Source: Sipunculus nudus (Eukaryota; Annelida; Sipuncula; Golfingiida; Sipunculidae). Taken from it: DNA of 64,000 bases. A model generated the notes under the pieces. It was not told the DNA's origin, made no database searches, and saw only the letters and a list, made by a program, of their open reading frames with translations. Every line of letters starts with the position of its first letter. Position 1 is the first letter of the stretch. This document shows, in pieces, positions 48,101-54,560 of the stretch. The stretch covers positions 53,544,370 through 53,608,369 of the forward strand of contig CM049307.1 in NCBI GenBank assembly GCA_026874595.1, read 5' to 3'. The position numbers were made by a program, and so were the translations under genes.

Positions 48101-49797
48101 TACGGTGGATATGGGAAGCGCTGCAGCTCTAGGATAACTTTATTATTGACTCCGGTAGTGTTAGCCAAGTATGACCTGATGGCTTGATTCATACCATGTT
48201 GGACAGTCAGGAAGCCTTCACGCATGTAACCTACAAGAGTAAACAAACATGCTTTACCCATACAAATTTACTGTCACATTTCAAGGAAAACAAAAGGATT
48301 ACATAATGTAAAAACAATTATTATTGACCTTCCTTCTCAAGCATATCATTGCACTTGATAACTTTAAAATGAAAAGTTTAAAGACACTAAAAATTTATTA
48401 TTAAAAGTAGTATTAATCATTTCAAACTGTTTATTTTTAAACTATTTATTCAAATATTGTTTATGTTTGCAAACAGGAATTTGAATGACATCTGTAATAA
48501 TGTATTAGGCCTTGACCATTTGAGACTTTTTTTAGTTTTAATTAAGGTATATTTCAGGTATGTCATTACCATTAAAGGATAGAACTGCAAAACCCCATAC
48601 AAAATATGACAGTCTCATAAAAAATTTGGTTGAGGTATTTAAAAACAACTAATTTCCCCATTTCAAAGATATTAACCAGGTTGGATTATATGATTTGCAT
48701 TGAAAAATTAAATAGAGGGATAAAAATGTACTTTTTACCTGGGGTTCCTCCCCATTTATCCTTGACTTCTCTGGGACCCACTTTCTGGAAGAGGGGAAAC
48801 TGGTATCCAGTGTACCACCGGGTATCTGAGAGGAAAGGATTGGAAAACTTCTTTCCATGTCCAGGATTTCTCGGTGAGGACGGCAGCCGAATCTTGTAAA
48901 CCATGTCAGTAGGTCCTTTCGTTGCATTCTGGAACAGTCCTTTAAACACAATTCCTCCCAAGAAATAAATATTACTGGGCTGATCTGTGGCTGTCAAGTA
49001 ATCCACCATTTCCTCCTCAGTGTCAAATGCTTTAAAATCTGTCACAGCAAGCAAAATACACAGAATCATCAATTTTGGCCTTGACTGACTTTTCTATAAT
49101 ACTAAATGACATAGGAAAATATTGTTTCTTAATCTTTATCAATAACTATATTTTCTTCACAGAATTTCCAACATAACATTTCTATATACTTTCTATTCAA
49201 TATATACTTTACTCTTATCCAGTTCCTGCACAGAATGAAATGAAAGCACACTAAAAGGTTTGGTTTCTTATGTAAAAAGGATTTCCTATGGTTTCTGTAA
49301 TTCTGACATCAATGTTTATAGAATAGCAAAAAATAAAATTATTATTAATACAATGCGAACATATCAGTTTTAATAATATCTCCCTTCACATTAAAAAAAA
49401 TATTCACCTTACTTCAAACAAAATTGCCAACTTCAGGTTATGTTACTAATTGTATGTTTATTAAAGAATTACCTTTACTAATATGATTTATGGAAGGAAA
49501 GTGTTTCATCACATCTCCTGCTATTATACTGTTTGGAGTGTAAGCCAGTTTCCATGGTAAGAATGGTAAGATTGGTACCGGCACCAACTCAGGAGGTAAC
49601 TTATCAATGCTGAATGAATCCCATGTTGTTGGCTGTTTGATATCACTTGCAATAACTCGTCGTCGAATCAGAACCAAGATTACAGCAAACAGTGTAGGCA
49701 GCGCAATCTCAAGCACAGTCACCAGCTTCTTCCTGATCTGCAGCTTGTAGTTCTTCCACAGTAGTAACCCTAGCTGTCTCAGCCGACCCATGTTCAT
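13786..49797 (-). CDS. ABCA3: ABC transporter subfamily A, ABCA3-like, 19 coding exons
   Basis: Full transporter that uses ATP to move phospholipids across membranes; vertebrate ABCA3 loads surfactant lipid into lamellar bodies (family knowledge). Exons in transcript order: 49473-49797, 48739-49038, 47977-48230, 46452-46683, 45558-45731, 44872-45053, 42795-42950, 41748-41877, 40316-40470, 39635-39790, 38675-38885, 37866-38115, 36407-36498, 34565-35710, 33768-33992, 17909-18435, 16174-16361, 15417-15587, 13786-14284. All boundaries are GT/AG, phases agree, and the sum is 5373 nt, giving 1790 residues (human ABCA3 about 1704). Order: TM1 at about 22-44, extracellular domain 1, TM2-6, NBD1 at about 540-760, TM7, extracellular domain 2, TM8-12, NBD2 at about 1430-1660, cytosolic tail. 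Both NBDs keep Walker A, Q loop, signature, Walker B and H loop, so both should be ATPase-competent. Closest to ABCA3 by the LLLWKNY start, [13 protein letters not shown] and EYFEADP. The ortholog call is inference. Confidence 0.95.
14487..14640 (+). mobile_element. Diverged fragment of TTAA-flanked element
   Basis: Resembles the inner part of the element at 42286-42745 in the same orientation (GCCACCAGATGTCC, GGGCCCCTC, AGCCTGTGTGAGGTG). It lies in ABCA intron 18. Confidence 0.5.
14855..15324 (-). mobile_element. TTAA-flanked miniature inverted-repeat element, 470 bp
   Basis: Inverted relative to a homologous copy at 42286-42745. Both ends are TTAAAGG followed by inverted GCCCA-type sequence and CACCTA, so terminal inverted repeats of about 22 bp sit inside TTAA. 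No coding capacity. TTAA targets are typical of piggyBac-like transposases; that assignment is inference. Lies in ABCA intron 18. Confidence 0.75.
15417..15587 (-). CDS. ABCA3: ABCA3-like exon 18: NBD2 signature and Walker B
   Basis: Encodes [19 protein letters not shown], Walker [18 protein letters not shown] (Asp1591, Glu1592) and LVLTSH. The internal CAGGTATG is read through, because STGMD is intact. Confidence 0.95.
16174..16361 (-). CDS. ABCA3: ABCA3-like exon 17: NBD2 Q loop
   Basis: Encodes [32 protein letters not shown], and ends GAY in phase 2 before the signature. Confidence 0.95.
16362..17908. other. ABCA intron 16
   Basis: AT-rich. Short repeated fragments with GGCTCGGCTTGATC-like and GACAAGCATCA motifs occur, but no element with clear ends and no gene. 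Confidence 0.5.
17909..18435 (-). CDS. ABCA3: ABCA3-like exon 16: last membrane segment and NBD2 Walker A
   Basis: Encodes [18 protein letters not shown], a hydrophobic segment [20 protein letters not shown], a linker, and Walker [17 protein letters not shown] (about 1468-1483). The acceptor ends AAG rather than CAG, but phase and sequence continuity with exon 15 support it. It sits only about 200 bp from a 1.5 kb minisatellite. Confidence 0.9.
18650..20195. repeat. 24-bp minisatellite in ABCA intron 15
   Basis: About 65 units of GGTACCAATGTACTGG plus GGAACATA with variants. Higher-order structure: a block at about 19290-19460 recurs nearly exactly at about 19590-19770. Because 24 is divisible by three, long open frames appear on both strands (up to 526 codons, an octapeptide repeat MFPSTLVP on the - strand). 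These are a by-product of the period. Confidence 0.95.
20421..20441. repeat. Poly(C) run, 21 bp
   Basis: Uninterrupted run of C just left of the TGACCTTGACC repeat block. Confidence 0.95.
20520..21633 (+). repeat. TGACCTTGACC-rich dispersed repeat ending in a hairpin
   Basis: Diverged modules with GTGACCTTGACCTTTGACC, CAAGATCTTCWGTCACCTTG and GTCAAGGTCACTCT recur at about 20540, 20690, 20820, 20960 and 21350. The right end is a hairpin, arms GTATCCC and GGGGATAC (21609-21633), followed by AATAATT. It contains two perfect AGGTCA-N-AGGTCA arrangements on the - strand (20713-20725, 20969-20981). Confidence 0.8.
21849..24005 (+). repeat. Composite element E1 (AGGCCT-start family)
   Basis: Starts with AGGCCTACAGGCCC and GAGAACCTGTG (21866-21876) and ends CACAGGTTCGC (23992-24002) then TAAAAA, so the ends are inverted repeats of 10-11 bp. 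Inside are several modules, one with the perfect palindrome GGTGGCGCCACC at 23570-23581. The first part is a direct-repeat copy of 50196 onward. Confidence 0.7.
22320..22640. repeat. ACTGAGTGAACTCTTGACC short tandem motif
   Basis: CTGGCTRSACTGAGTGAAC followed by TCTTGACCTG is repeated four to five times at about 45-50 bp with insertions. The same block recurs at 50590-50830. Confidence 0.7.
24006..25190 (+). repeat. Repeat segment homologous to 51057-52260
   Basis: Diverged direct copy of the later part of element E3 (TTATTTATAATCCATGTA, CTTCCCATAACTCAGCCAAA, GAGAAGAAG, CCCGTACAAAAAAGGCC). Joined to E1 it reconstructs most of the E3 layout. Confidence 0.7.
25509..26930 (+). repeat. Alternating 149/131-bp palindrome-jointed tandem array
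   Basis: GGTGGCGCCACC or near matches begin at 25790, 25939, 26069, 26218, 26347, 26493, 26622 and 26771. Intervals are 149, 130, 149, 129, 146, 129 and 149. Two unit types alternate: one follows the joint with TGTCATAAAATCGA, the other with AGTTTTGCATA. Joints at 25790, 26218 and 26771 are perfect. Confidence 0.9.
27053..27105. repeat. Cluster of three overlapping short hairpins
   Basis: Arms CATCTAAACA/TGTTTAGATG with a 3-nt loop (27053-27075), GTCTAGA/TCTAGAC (27075-27095), and GTGTCTA/TAGACAC (27086-27105). The second and third share sequence and could be alternatives. Confidence 0.75.
28100..29404. other. Part of ABCA intron 15
   Basis: No gene and no clear element, except the diverged inverted copy of 5935-6000 at about 28868-28950. 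Confidence 0.5.
29405..29949 (-). repeat. Inverted copy of 1-543
   Basis: Reverse complement nearly identical to the window's first 543 bases. Here it is continuous with the alternating array that follows (joints 29731, 29879). Confidence 0.9.
29731..30763 (+). repeat. Second alternating 149/131-bp array with terminal hairpin
   Basis: Joints at 29731, 29879, 30008, 30157, 30288 and 30437; intervals 148, 129, 149, 131 and 149. The last four joints are perfect GGTGGCGCCACC. The array ends in a hairpin at 30734-30763 (arm GTATCCGC then AAAAC, pairing with GTTTTGGCGGATAC, one bulge) followed by AAAAATA. Confidence 0.9.
30773..32845 (+). repeat. Tandem array of six units of about 337 bp with GGTGG joints
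   Basis: Unit starts at 30773, 31114, 31465, 31801, 32139 and 32476. Each begins GGTGGNNCCACCAGTCTGCA and contains GGATATGGGTAACAGAGACC and AAAGGTCTCAAAAATA. Joints at 32139 and 32476 are perfect GGTGGCGCCACC. The array ends in a (GACGGACA)n tract and the TAGCTCAG/CTGAGCTA hairpin (32810-32840) plus an A-run. Confidence 0.9.
33120..33665 (+). repeat. Isolated copy of the 337-bp unit with hairpin end
   Basis: Diverged unit with joint GGTGGTGCCAC at 33308. It ends with the same TAGCTCAG/CTGAGCTA hairpin (33629-33659) and AAAA, about 100 bp from ABCA exon 15. Confidence 0.8.
33768..33992 (-). CDS. ABCA3: ABCA3-like exon 15
   Basis: Encodes [18 protein letters not shown], the [18 protein letters not shown] membrane segment (matches the ABCA LPNHCLG block), and an extracellular segment with [13 protein letters not shown] (two N-glycosylation sequons). 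Phase 1 at both ends. Confidence 0.95.
34565..35710 (-). CDS. ABCA3: ABCA3-like exon 14: TM7, extracellular domain 2, TM8-10
   Basis: Large 1146-bp exon encoding 873 to about 1254. Order: [16 protein letters not shown]7 at about 907-928, extracellular domain 2 with a six-fold heptapeptide repeat (about 1031-1072), [20 protein letters not shown], then LNVMF-like membrane spans with [20 protein letters not shown] and [20 protein letters not shown], ending FNILAG. Confidence 0.95.
35112..35237 (-). repeat. 21-bp coding minisatellite in ABCA extracellular domain 2
   Basis: Six in-frame 21-bp units encode heptads of the form S-Q-V-x-M-T, with Gln exactly every seven residues and Ser before it in five of six. 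Rich in Ser/Thr, with one NMT sequon. Confidence 0.9.
36407..36498 (-). CDS. ABCA3: ABCA3-like exon 13: linker
   Basis: Encodes [20 protein letters not shown] and on to ATEPE, a variable linker between NBD1 and TM7. Phases 2 and 1 fit its neighbours. Confidence 0.85.
36499..37865. other. ABCA intron 12
   Basis: 1.4 kb without exon or recognisable element. Confidence 0.5.
37866..38115 (-). CDS. ABCA3: ABCA3-like exon 12: regulatory domain after NBD1
   Basis: Encodes [15 protein letters not shown] and on to [18 protein letters not shown], then [18 protein letters not shown], the family's regulatory block. Phase 1 in, phase 2 out. Confidence 0.95.
38675..38885 (-). CDS. ABCA3: ABCA3-like exon 11: NBD1 Walker B and H loop
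   Basis: Encodes [17 protein letters not shown] (Asp693, Glu694), [20 protein letters not shown] (His725) and [13 protein letters not shown]. Confidence 0.95.
39148..39199. repeat. (TA)n(TG)n microsatellite
   Basis: TA dinucleotides run directly into TG dinucleotides in ABCA intron 10. Confidence 0.95.
39635..39790 (-). CDS. ABCA3: ABCA3-like exon 10: NBD1 signature
   Basis: Encodes [17 protein letters not shown] and on to [20 protein letters not shown]. Phase 0 at both ends. Confidence 0.95.
40316..40470 (-). CDS. ABCA3: ABCA3-like exon 9: NBD1 Q loop
   Basis: Encodes [38 protein letters not shown] and FFAK. Confidence 0.95.
41167..41336. mobile_element. Mariner-like miniature element, 170 bp
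   Basis: Ends ATATACAGTGAAA and TTTACTGTATAT are near-perfect inverted repeats with TA at each edge, as for Tc1/mariner insertions. No coding. Lies in ABCA intron 8. Similar sequence with a GTGGTCG core is at about 8430-8545 and about 14670-14790. Confidence 0.6.
41748..41877 (-). CDS. ABCA3: ABCA3-like exon 8: NBD1 Walker A
   Basis: Encodes [36 protein letters not shown] (Walker A at about 570-578) and MSMLTG. Confidence 0.95.
42286..42745 (+). mobile_element. TTAA-flanked miniature inverted-repeat element, 460 bp
   Basis: TTAA at both edges. Left end AAAGGTGCCCAACCACCTA; right end, read inverted, AAAGGGGCCCAATCACCTA. Same family as 14855-15324 but in the opposite orientation. Located in ABCA intron 7. 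Confidence 0.8.
42795..42950 (-). CDS. ABCA3: ABCA3-like exon 7: linker into NBD1
   Basis: Too short for a simple open-frame search but clear by homology: [45 protein letters not shown]. Acceptor TTGTAG, donor AAG|GTGAGT, phase 0 at both ends. Confidence 0.95.
42990..43515 (+). repeat. Repeat related to 59425-59915, carries a DR1 motif
   Basis: Diverged direct-orientation copy of 59425-59915: ACCACCGCAAA-like start, three TGACCTYTGACC...TTAAATAT modules, and ends GGTATACCATAAAAA then a decayed hairpin. TGACCTTTGACCT at 43295-43307 is a perfect AGGTCA direct repeat with a 1-bp spacer on the - strand. Confidence 0.8.
44030..44345 (-). mobile_element. Possible tRNA-derived SINE
   Basis: The - strand has GTTCAAATC (44290-44298), fitting the Pol III B box, after a GC-richer head with GTGGAGCACAGGGTGG as a poor A-box candidate. 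It is more GC-rich than its surroundings and non-coding. No copy elsewhere in the window. Confidence 0.35.
44872..45053 (-). CDS. ABCA3: ABCA3-like exon 6
   Basis: Encodes [19 protein letters not shown], the membrane span [19 protein letters not shown] and [15 protein letters not shown], matching the family block before NBD1. Confidence 0.95.
45558..45731 (-). CDS. ABCA3: ABCA3-like exon 5
   Basis: Encodes [20 protein letters not shown] and [20 protein letters not shown], membrane spans of the first half. Confidence 0.95.
46452..46683 (-). CDS. ABCA3: ABCA3-like exon 4
   Basis: Encodes [18 protein letters not shown], two membrane spans including [17 protein letters not shown], and [17 protein letters not shown]. 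Confidence 0.95.
47440..47910 (+). mobile_element. Two related SINE-like repeats in tandem
   Basis: Blocks at about 47460-47595 and 47775-47905 share GAAGCTTGC, TTTCTAGCAAA, GACATGTG, GCCA, CAGC.GCATG, and end CCCTGAGCAAAATGTTTC. Each has a B box-like GTTCGAATTCC or GTTGGAATCC. Between them is a TATGGGGGCTCATCCGAAAT segment. Located in ABCA intron 3. Confidence 0.45.
47977..48230 (-). CDS. ABCA3: ABCA3-like exon 3
   Basis: Encodes [32 protein letters not shown], the TM2 segment [16 protein letters not shown] and HEKERKLK. Phase 1 in, 0 out. Confidence 0.95.
48739..49038 (-). CDS. ABCA3: ABCA3-like exon 2: extracellular domain 1
   Basis: Encodes [33 protein letters not shown], a [10 protein letters not shown] segment and [17 protein letters not shown]. 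Phase 1 at both ends. Confidence 0.95.
49473..49797 (-). CDS. ABCA3: ABCA3-like exon 1: start and TM1
   Basis: Encodes [22 protein letters not shown]1 around [20 protein letters not shown], and ends NHISK in phase 1. Two start codons are possible: 49797 and the second Met at 49791, which has the better context (AACATGG) and fits the length of vertebrate ABCA3 starts. Confidence 0.95.
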
Positions 49798-49849
49798 GCT
49801 TTACTTGATCCTCACAGTTTGATGTCAGTGATCACAAAAAGTCTTCCAT
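49798..49849 (-). promoter_or_regulatory. ABCA3-like 5' UTR with probable acceptor
   Basis: On the - strand CTCTCAGCAG|ATGGAAGAC suggests an acceptor at 49850, so an upstream non-coding exon is likely. The UTR contains a five-codon upstream frame from ATGGAAGAC to TGA. Confidence 0.4.
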
Positions 49850-50195
49850 CTGCTGAGAGATAATGGAGGTGTTGTTACAGACACATGCAGAATTTTCTTC
49901 TGAAGAGAATAAATAGTGAAAATAGCAATAAAAATATTTGAATCAAACATAAACAAGGGACCTTAGTTCATGGCACTCAGCTGAAATTGATTAGGATAAT
50001 ATTTTTTATAAAAAAAACTAACATATGGATATATGGCAACAGTTAATTTTTTGTATATCATTTTTTGAGAAATGTACACAATACACACATTTGAAGTTGT
50101 CTGTGTACTTTTATGGGCCTCGCATGATTACATATTGTGAAGGCTAAGGATTGGTATATCAACTAAGAGGCTGTAATATGCATGTAAATTATAAA

Positions 50196-52445
50196 CAAGG
50201 CCTACAGGCCTAATGCGAACCTGTGCATTGGGAAATACACCAGGTATAATGCTTCAATGCTGGACCATTACTTTTCATGTATATGAACAATGCAAGTACT
50301 AAACATTTTGAATATGACAAAGCTATTTGATATGTATAAATATGCCCAATTTCAGGCTGATATATCAATTTTTTTCTGTAGAAATAAGCAGGCACATACA
50401 CTTTGCAAAAGTCAATGTACGTGGCACCACCTGTCTTGTAAATGAGAACACCATCAAAGACACATAGACAGGTCAAAATATCAGTCCAATACATCAAACT
50501 TCCCCAGAGTTTGATGCACTGGGCTGACAAGGCTTAGGTGAGTAAGGCAGTTGCCCCCCAGTGACCTGTGACAAATTGCTGCCTTAAGCTACTGCACTGA
50601 GTGAACTCTTGACCTGCACCTGGCTAGACTGAGTGAACTTTTGACATGTACCTGGCTGCACTGAGTGAACTCTTGACCTGTTGCATAATCTGACACAGTT
50701 GGCAGTCTGCCAAAGCTATAAATAGATTCAGGCTGAACTTTGGGTGCCAAATGTGATGCAGTGAGCAGTCTGCCAAAGCTATAAATAGAATGCAGCTACT
50801 GCACTGAGTGAACTCTTGACCTATACCTGGCTGCACTTCTTCCAATCCAGGCACTGTGCCAAAACTATTTATAGAGCTGACATCATCTTGGCTAATGGCC
50901 AACATCAAGGCACTGGCAATCTGCCAATGGTAAACAAAGTGCTGCCATCTGAACACAAAAGTGGTTCCTACTTGAAATGACTTTGAAATTTATTTTCCAA
51001 ATACAAAATGCTTTTCAGCTGACTTTTTATAATAAAGAAATCAGGAATATATGTAAATTTATTACGGATGCATACTGAATGCAAAATTAAAATACAGATA
51101 TATCTCACTGATGGCAAATTCTTGAATTAAATTGAGTAGGGATACCAATTATTTATAATCCATGTAAGTTGTCTTTATATAGCCACAGAGAGCTGAATAT
51201 CCATGATTGTAACATTGCCTGGTATGATGAATAACTTAAATCCTATGTCTAAATTTTTTAAAAGCTTTTAGAAAATCTTTCTTGTCAATATTAACCAAAG
51301 ATAACCTAAAATCTAAATGTCTAGTGGCATGATGTAATAGATGCTGATAAACTGGTGCCAGGCTAGACGTAACAGCATCACACAGCTAACATATATGGTA
51401 AAATGACTCAATTCAATCTCCATAATTCAGCCAAAAATCATTCATGTGGAACCATTAATGACAATTATTATAAGAATTATTGTAGGAATTATTCTTGTAA
51501 AATATTTAACAAACTGGCTTCAGTGGCATCAGTCAAAAAACGTTCCGCAGGTTTATAACTCATGTAGGACGATACAGCAAACTGGCTAAGTTCAGCTTCC
51601 TGTAACTCAGCCAAAAAGCACTGAACAAAAATCATTTGAACAAACTTGAATTATCAACATCTGAGGATAATTAATGTGTGAGATTTAAGAATTTGGCCCA
51701 GTGGTTTTTGAGAAGAAGATCTTTGTAGCCACTGAGCCAAAATGGGCTGTTATGGCATATGACTAAATTCAGCTTCCCATAACTTAGCCAAAAGTCACTG
51801 AAAAGAGACCTTTTGATTAAACTTCAGATAGCACTACCCTAGAATCATTTCTGTGCGATATTGAACATTATGGCCATATGGTTTTAAAGAAGAAGTTTTT
51901 TTGTAGCCCTCAGTGTGATACAGGCACTGATGACCCCCGTACTAAAAAGGCCAATGCAGGTGGCGCCACCATACCTCAATTTTAAATATTACCTATGTGA
52001 CCAACATTGGCATAAAATTTGGTGAAGATAGCTACAGCCGTTTCTGAGATTTAAATTTTAATATGCTTTTTTGCACAGTTAACAAAGTTCAACCTCCTGT
52101 ATCTTGGCCAAAAATCTCCGAACTAGAACCATTCAAACAAACTTGAGAAAGATTGTTCCAGGGATCATTTCTTTGAAATATTGGACAATTTGGCTGGACA
52201 GTTTCGGAGAAGAAGATTTTTAAAGCTTTTTTAGCTTTTTCCCTATAAAATCTAAGAAAATGCAGTTAGAAAAAAAATAAACAAAATCCGATTTAGTTTT
52301 TTTGATGACTGATTGTTTGCAAAAACTTTGGTGATGCTAGCTCCTGCCGTTTTTGAGATAGCTATGGTTAACGTACAGACGACGCACAACGGACGACACA
52401 CAACGGACGTCGCCGCACCATCGCATAAGCTCACAGGTTCGCTAA
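50196..52445 (+). repeat. Composite element E3 (AGGCCT-start family)
   Basis: Starts AGGCCTACAGGCCT then GCGAACCTGTG (50215-50225) and ends with its exact inverse CACAGGTTCGC (52432-52442). Contains the ACTGAGTGAAC motif block, the palindrome GGTGGCGCCACC at 51959-51970, and a GACGAC/GGACG tract near the right end. Direct-repeat relative of 21849-25190. Confidence 0.8.
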
Positions 52446-54560
52446 CAAGGCCTAGAGGCCAATTGAGAACCTGTGCAATGGGATATACAGCAGGTATATG
52501 TACATTATACATAATGTTTCTGTGATAACATGCTTGATCATTATTGGAAAAGTACTTGATTACTGTTACTCTTCATGTACCTGTGTGACATGTATATGAT
52601 CAATGCTAGTGCTAAATATTTCAAACCCGAGTACTAGCATCAATTACACAAATGGCACTCCTGAAATACTGGCATGGATGGACACAAAACAAAAATAACT
52701 GCAGGTGGCGTCACCATTCTTGTGTATGAGTAAGCCATCAAAGATGTATGGAGGTGCAAAATTTCAGGCAGATACTTCAAACCAGTCTTGAGCAATGTGC
52801 ACAGATGTAAAAAACCCAAAACAATTGTAGGTGGCACCACAAGTCTTGTACACAACAAAACTATTCAAGATGTTAGGACATGCACAATTTTAGGCTGACA
52901 TGTCAAATCCCACCTGAGAAACAAGCAGGGACATGTATACACTGTGCAAAAATGATTGTAGGTGGCCCCACCAGTCTTGTATTATGATGAAGCTATCGGA
53001 GATGTATAAACATGCACAATTTCAGGTCAATGTATCAAATCAATCCTGAAAAATAAGCAGGGAAATACAGTGATACACTGTGCAAACATCATTTGTGGCG
53101 ACACCAGTCTTGTGTACAAGAAAGCCATCAAAGATGCATGGACATGATATAATTTCAAGCCAATACATCAAACTTCTCTTGAGTTGGGTCCACTAAGCTG
53201 ACCAAGCTCAGCTCAGGAAGGCATTTGACCCTAAGTCTATGGTGGCTAAGTGCTAGGTGTAGCTATTGCTCAGTCTGTTTCTACAATATATCTACCAGCT
53301 TTGTTTACCACAGTATCTCAGTCCTTTCTTTGTTGAAGGTCAAATAATTCAGCAAAAAACATTTGAGTAACCTTGAACAAAGGCCACCTATTTATAATCA
53401 TTTTTGTGCAATGTTACAGAATTTGAAACAAAAACAGTTTTGCAGAAAAAGATTATTGCAGCCCTCAGTTTGATATTGTCTTACTTGGCCACTTGGCCAT
53501 GAGACTAACATCAGCTTTCTATGACTCTACCAAAAATCAATGAACTCGATCTACTCCTATACAATTAAGAGAACCCTACCCTAAGATAATTCTTGTGAAA
53601 GATTAAACCATTTGGCTAGACAGTTTCATCATAAAACATTTTTAATGTAGAAGCTGAAAGAGGCTAAAATTACAAGGTTTTTGCCCGTTAAAAACAGGCT
53701 GATGTAGGTGGCACCACAATATCAAATATGAGTCATGTGACCAACATTTGCACGAAACTTGGTGAAGGTAGCTCCTGTCGTTTCTGAGATTGTTATCTCA
53801 GTATACTTACTTGGCCATATTACTAAGTTTAAATTCCTATAAAACTGGCCAAAATCCATCAAACCAAAATCATTGAAACAAACTTGAATCTCATCTCTGG
53901 GCTCATTTCTATGAACTATTGAACAATCTTGCTAAATTATTTCTATAAAATATTTCTATATTTTTACATAAAATTTGGAGATACTAGCTGCTGTTGTTAC
54001 TGAAAAATTATGGGTTAATGTACTGATGACCCCCATACAAAAAAGGTTGATACGGGTAGTGCCACCAACATCATAATGTCAAATATGATTCATGTGACAA
54101 ACATTTGTATAAAATTTGGCGATGATAGCTCCAGCTTTTCTGACTGAGACTGTAAATTTAGTATGTTTTTTTGACTAAATGACTATGTTCAGCTTCCTGT
54201 AACTCTGTCATGAGTCAGAGACCAATTCAGGGATTATTTCTGTGAAATATTTTACAATTGGGCTGGACAGTTTCAAAGAAAAAGATTTTAAAGGTTTTTT
54301 TCTTTTTCCCTATAAAATCTAATTCAATTCAAATAGCAAAAAAAATAAGCTCGATACAAGAAAGTTTGACATGTGAAGGAACAAAGTTGTAGGAGATCTT
54401 AGGGACACCTAACTAAGCCAAATTTCAGATTGTAGGGTCAATGGTGTCAAAATGTGCCAGATGAACAGACACACAGACATATGAACAGACAAACGGCTGG
54501 ACACATTTGACAGATGACAGACACTGATGGATCACTATATAGCTCAGTTGACTTAAATGT
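52446..54560 (+). repeat. Composite element E4, abutting E3
   Basis: Begins AAGGCCTAGAGGCC and GAGAACCTGTG immediately after E3. It contains several GGTGGCNNCACC-type joints (about 52706, 52831, 52962, 53707) and ends in an ACAGACAAACGG tract and TATAGCTCAG without a full hairpin. Confidence 0.65.
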
